Origin: JBCDKH01 sp964388485
GTDB lineage: Bacteria > Planctomycetota > Phycisphaerae > Tepidisphaerales > Tepidisphaeraceae
NCBI GenBank assembly: GCA_964388485.1
Contig: CAYMAS010000001.1
Coordinates: 124,001-188,000, forward strand
Direction of reading: 5' to 3'
DNA length: 64,000 nt
In this document: positions 62,634 through 64,000 of the stretch, piece by piece
How the letters are laid out: every line of letters begins with the position of its first letter
How positions within the stretch are numbered: position 1 is the stretch's first letter
Position numbers and translations under genes: made by a program
The notes under the pieces: model-generated
Databases searched by the model: none
What the model was told of the DNA's origin: nothing
Seen by the model: the letters and a program-made list of their open reading frames with translations, nothing else

Positions 62634-64000
62634 ATGTCACGATGGATCGGTCAACGCGTGGTCGTCATGGGGCTTGGCCACTTCGGCGGCGGGATCGCGG
62701 TGGCGAAGTACCTGCTGCGGCAGGGGGCGTCGGTGCTGGCAACCGATGCCAAGCCTCGGGCGGAGTTGCCGGACGAGGTCGATGCACTCGAAGCGGCCGG
62801 CGTGGCGTTGCGGCTCGGCGAGCATCGGCAGGAGGATTTCGAGCAGGCCGACCTCGTCGTCGCCTCGCCCGCGGTGCCGCCGAAACACGAACTGCTCTCC
62901 GCGGCAAAGCGTCGCAACGTGAAGGTGACGACCGAGATGTCGTTGCTCGTCGAGCGACTCCCGACCAAGCTTGTCTTCGGCGTCACCGGCACCAAGGGCA
63001 AGAGCACCACCGCGACGCTCCTGGCGAAGATGCTCGGTGCCTGGCGACCAATGGAAGGCGAGCGGGCGGCGAAGGTGCGGGCGACGCGGTCGCCGCACAT
63101 CGATCTCATCGCCCCGACGCCGCGACGCGTCTGGCTCGGCGGAAACCTGGGCGGCTCGCTGCTCGACTCGATCGAGCAGATCAAGCCGCTCGACTTCGTC
63201 GTGCTCGAGCTGTCGAGCTACATGCTCCACTACCTCGGCGAGCGACGCTGGTCGCCGCACGTCGCCGTGGTGACGATGATCGGCACGGATCACCTCGCCT
63301 GGCATGGTGGACGAGACGCGTACGTCGCGGCGAAGCAGAACATCGTGCGTTTCCAGAAAGAAACCGACTTCGCGGTCCTGCCGACGGGTTACGCGGATGC
63401 TCGCAAGTTCAAGGACCATACCGCGGCCCGGGTCGTCGAATATGGCAAGCGGGCTCATCTGCCGGAGGCGTTTGCACCAAAGTTGCCGGGGAAACACAAT
63501 CGGATCAACGAGCGCGGCGCCTACGCCGCCGCGGCGGTTGTGGGCGTCTATCCCGATCAGGCGGCGGCTGCGTGTGAGGAATTCGCAGGGCTGCCGCATC
63601 GGCTGGAGCTGGTGCACGAGGCGGACGGTGTGCGGTGGGTGAACGATTCCATCGCGACCATTCCCGAAGCCGCCGTCGCCGCGTGCACCGCCTTCGCGGC
63701 CGACACCGTCATCCAGATCGTCGGCGGCAGCGACAAGGGTCTCGACACGTCGGAGATGGCGGAGGTCCTGGCAAAGCGGTGCAAGCGGGTGCTCTGCATC
63801 GGCGCGATGGGCCAGGCGGTCGCGGAGCAAGTCGGTGAGAAGGCGGAGGTTGTCGAGACGATGGAACGGGCTGTGCCGCGGGCGCGGGAGTTGGCGACGG
63901 AATGCGACGTGGTGTTGATGTCGCCCGGGTTTGCGAGTTACGACCAGTTCGTCAACTTCGAGAGGCGTGGCGAAGCTTTCGTCCGACTCGCCGCCGATGT
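62634..64000 (+). CDS. murD: UDP-N-acetylmuramoylalanine-D-glutamate ligase, 3' truncated
   Basis: From the ATG at 62634 a continuous frame runs to the right edge (455 residues). The N-terminal Rossmann part has VVVMGLGHFGGGIAVAKYL, then the P-loop FGVTGTKGKSTT, VVLELSSYML (the ELSSFQL motif) and VTMIGTDHLAWHGGRDAY, and VRWVNDSIATIPEAAVAA (the NDSKATN-type motif of MurD). VIQIVGGSDKGLD is in the C-terminal domain. It adds D-Glu to UDP-MurNAc-L-Ala. Only the last residues are missing. Confidence 0.95.
   Translation, partial: MSRWIGQRVVVMGLGHFGGGIAVAKYLLRQGASVLATDAKPRAELPDEVDALEAAGVALRLGEHRQEDFEQADLVVASPAVPPKHELLSAAKRRNVKVTTEMSLLVERLPTKLVFGVTGTKGKSTTATLLAKMLGAWRPMEGERAAKVRATRSPHIDLIAPTPRRVWLGGNLGGSLLDSIEQIKPLDFVVLELSSYMLHYLGERRWSPHVAVVTMIGTDHLAWHGGRDAYVAAKQNIVRFQKETDFAVLPTGYADARKFKDHTAARVVEYGKRAHLPEAFAPKLPGKHNRINERGAYAAAAVVGVYPDQAAAACEEFAGLPHRLELVHEADGVRWVNDSIATIPEAAVAACTAFAADTVIQIVGGSDKGLDTSEMAEVLAKRCKRVLCIGAMGQAVAEQVGEKAEVVETMERAVPRARELATECDVVLMSPGFASYDQFVNFERRGEAFVRLAAD

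Overview
The window is a G+C-rich chromosomal segment, most likely from a planctomycete and probably class Phycisphaerae. Three things point there. Two large secreted proteins carry the planctomycete N-terminal tag LE(S/P)RRLLA. Four small exported proteins end in a PEP-CTERM sorting tag (PEP, hydrophobic helix, RRR). The housekeeping genes are scattered singly rather than in classical operons: rpsP-trmD without rimM, and murA, murD, accA, mutS, aspS, trpG and aroG each alone. I see no plasmid, prophage, transposase, CRISPR array or rRNA. Assignment to class level is inference.

Layout. 1-1.2 kb: partial trmD, rpsP, yraN. 1.2-4.8 kb: two PilZ-type proteins, an RTX-repeat LESRRLLA protein, tRNA-Glu and a lipoprotein. 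4.8-13.1 kb: FAD oxidoreductase, a polytopic membrane protein, crcB, tyrA, accA, several uncharacterised proteins, a DUF1206 membrane protein, an HMA-domain protein and trpG/pabA. 13.2-21.5 kb: PEP-CTERM protein, murA, a Kelch LEPRRLLA protein, a small lipoprotein, TPR/HEAT protein, membrane proteins and rsfS. 21.6-26.8 kb: a membrane-pyrophosphatase homologue lacking its central metal-binding motif, a DUF547 protein, a tandem AhbA/AhbB-like protein and an ABC ATPase. 27-30.8 kb: two PEP-CTERM proteins, a PfpI protein, recX and tatD. 31.1-37.5 kb: a dioxygenase-hydrolase fusion, a hydroxyacid dehydrogenase, DAHP synthase, a GT2 and a GH30 glycosidase. 37.7-46.5 kb: aspS, a PEP-CTERM protein, a class III aminotransferase, a lone fliM, tRNA-Arg, an ABC-2 pair and a GT2 with an Asn/Gly-rich tail. 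46.7-53.5 kb: three uncharacterised exported or anchored proteins, an archaeal-type ATP-dependent DNA ligase, a K+ channel and a DUF2254 protein. 53.6-64 kb: mutS, a phosphatidylcholine-synthase-like enzyme coupled to an EEP phosphatase, a pseudopilin, an adenylate-kinase-like gene, a ZIP-like protein, a VWA protein and the 5' part of murD.

Few genes form functional units. Clear couplings (4-8 nt overlaps) are tyrA-crcB, the ABC ATPase-permease pair, EEP-Pcs and adk-ZIP. Many genes are convergent, and their 3' gaps are repeatedly filled by palindromic repeats of several sequence families, usually as two inverted copies (REP/REPIN-like). One such element supplies the stop codons of both flanking genes.

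The strongest anomaly is the HppA homologue. It keeps the flanking catalytic motifs but has an in-frame gap where the DNVGDNVGD region belongs, plus an E-to-Y change beside it. I do not see a complete new multi-gene system. All calls come from reading the sequence; no database search was run. Start codons are chosen by family fit and are often uncertain.
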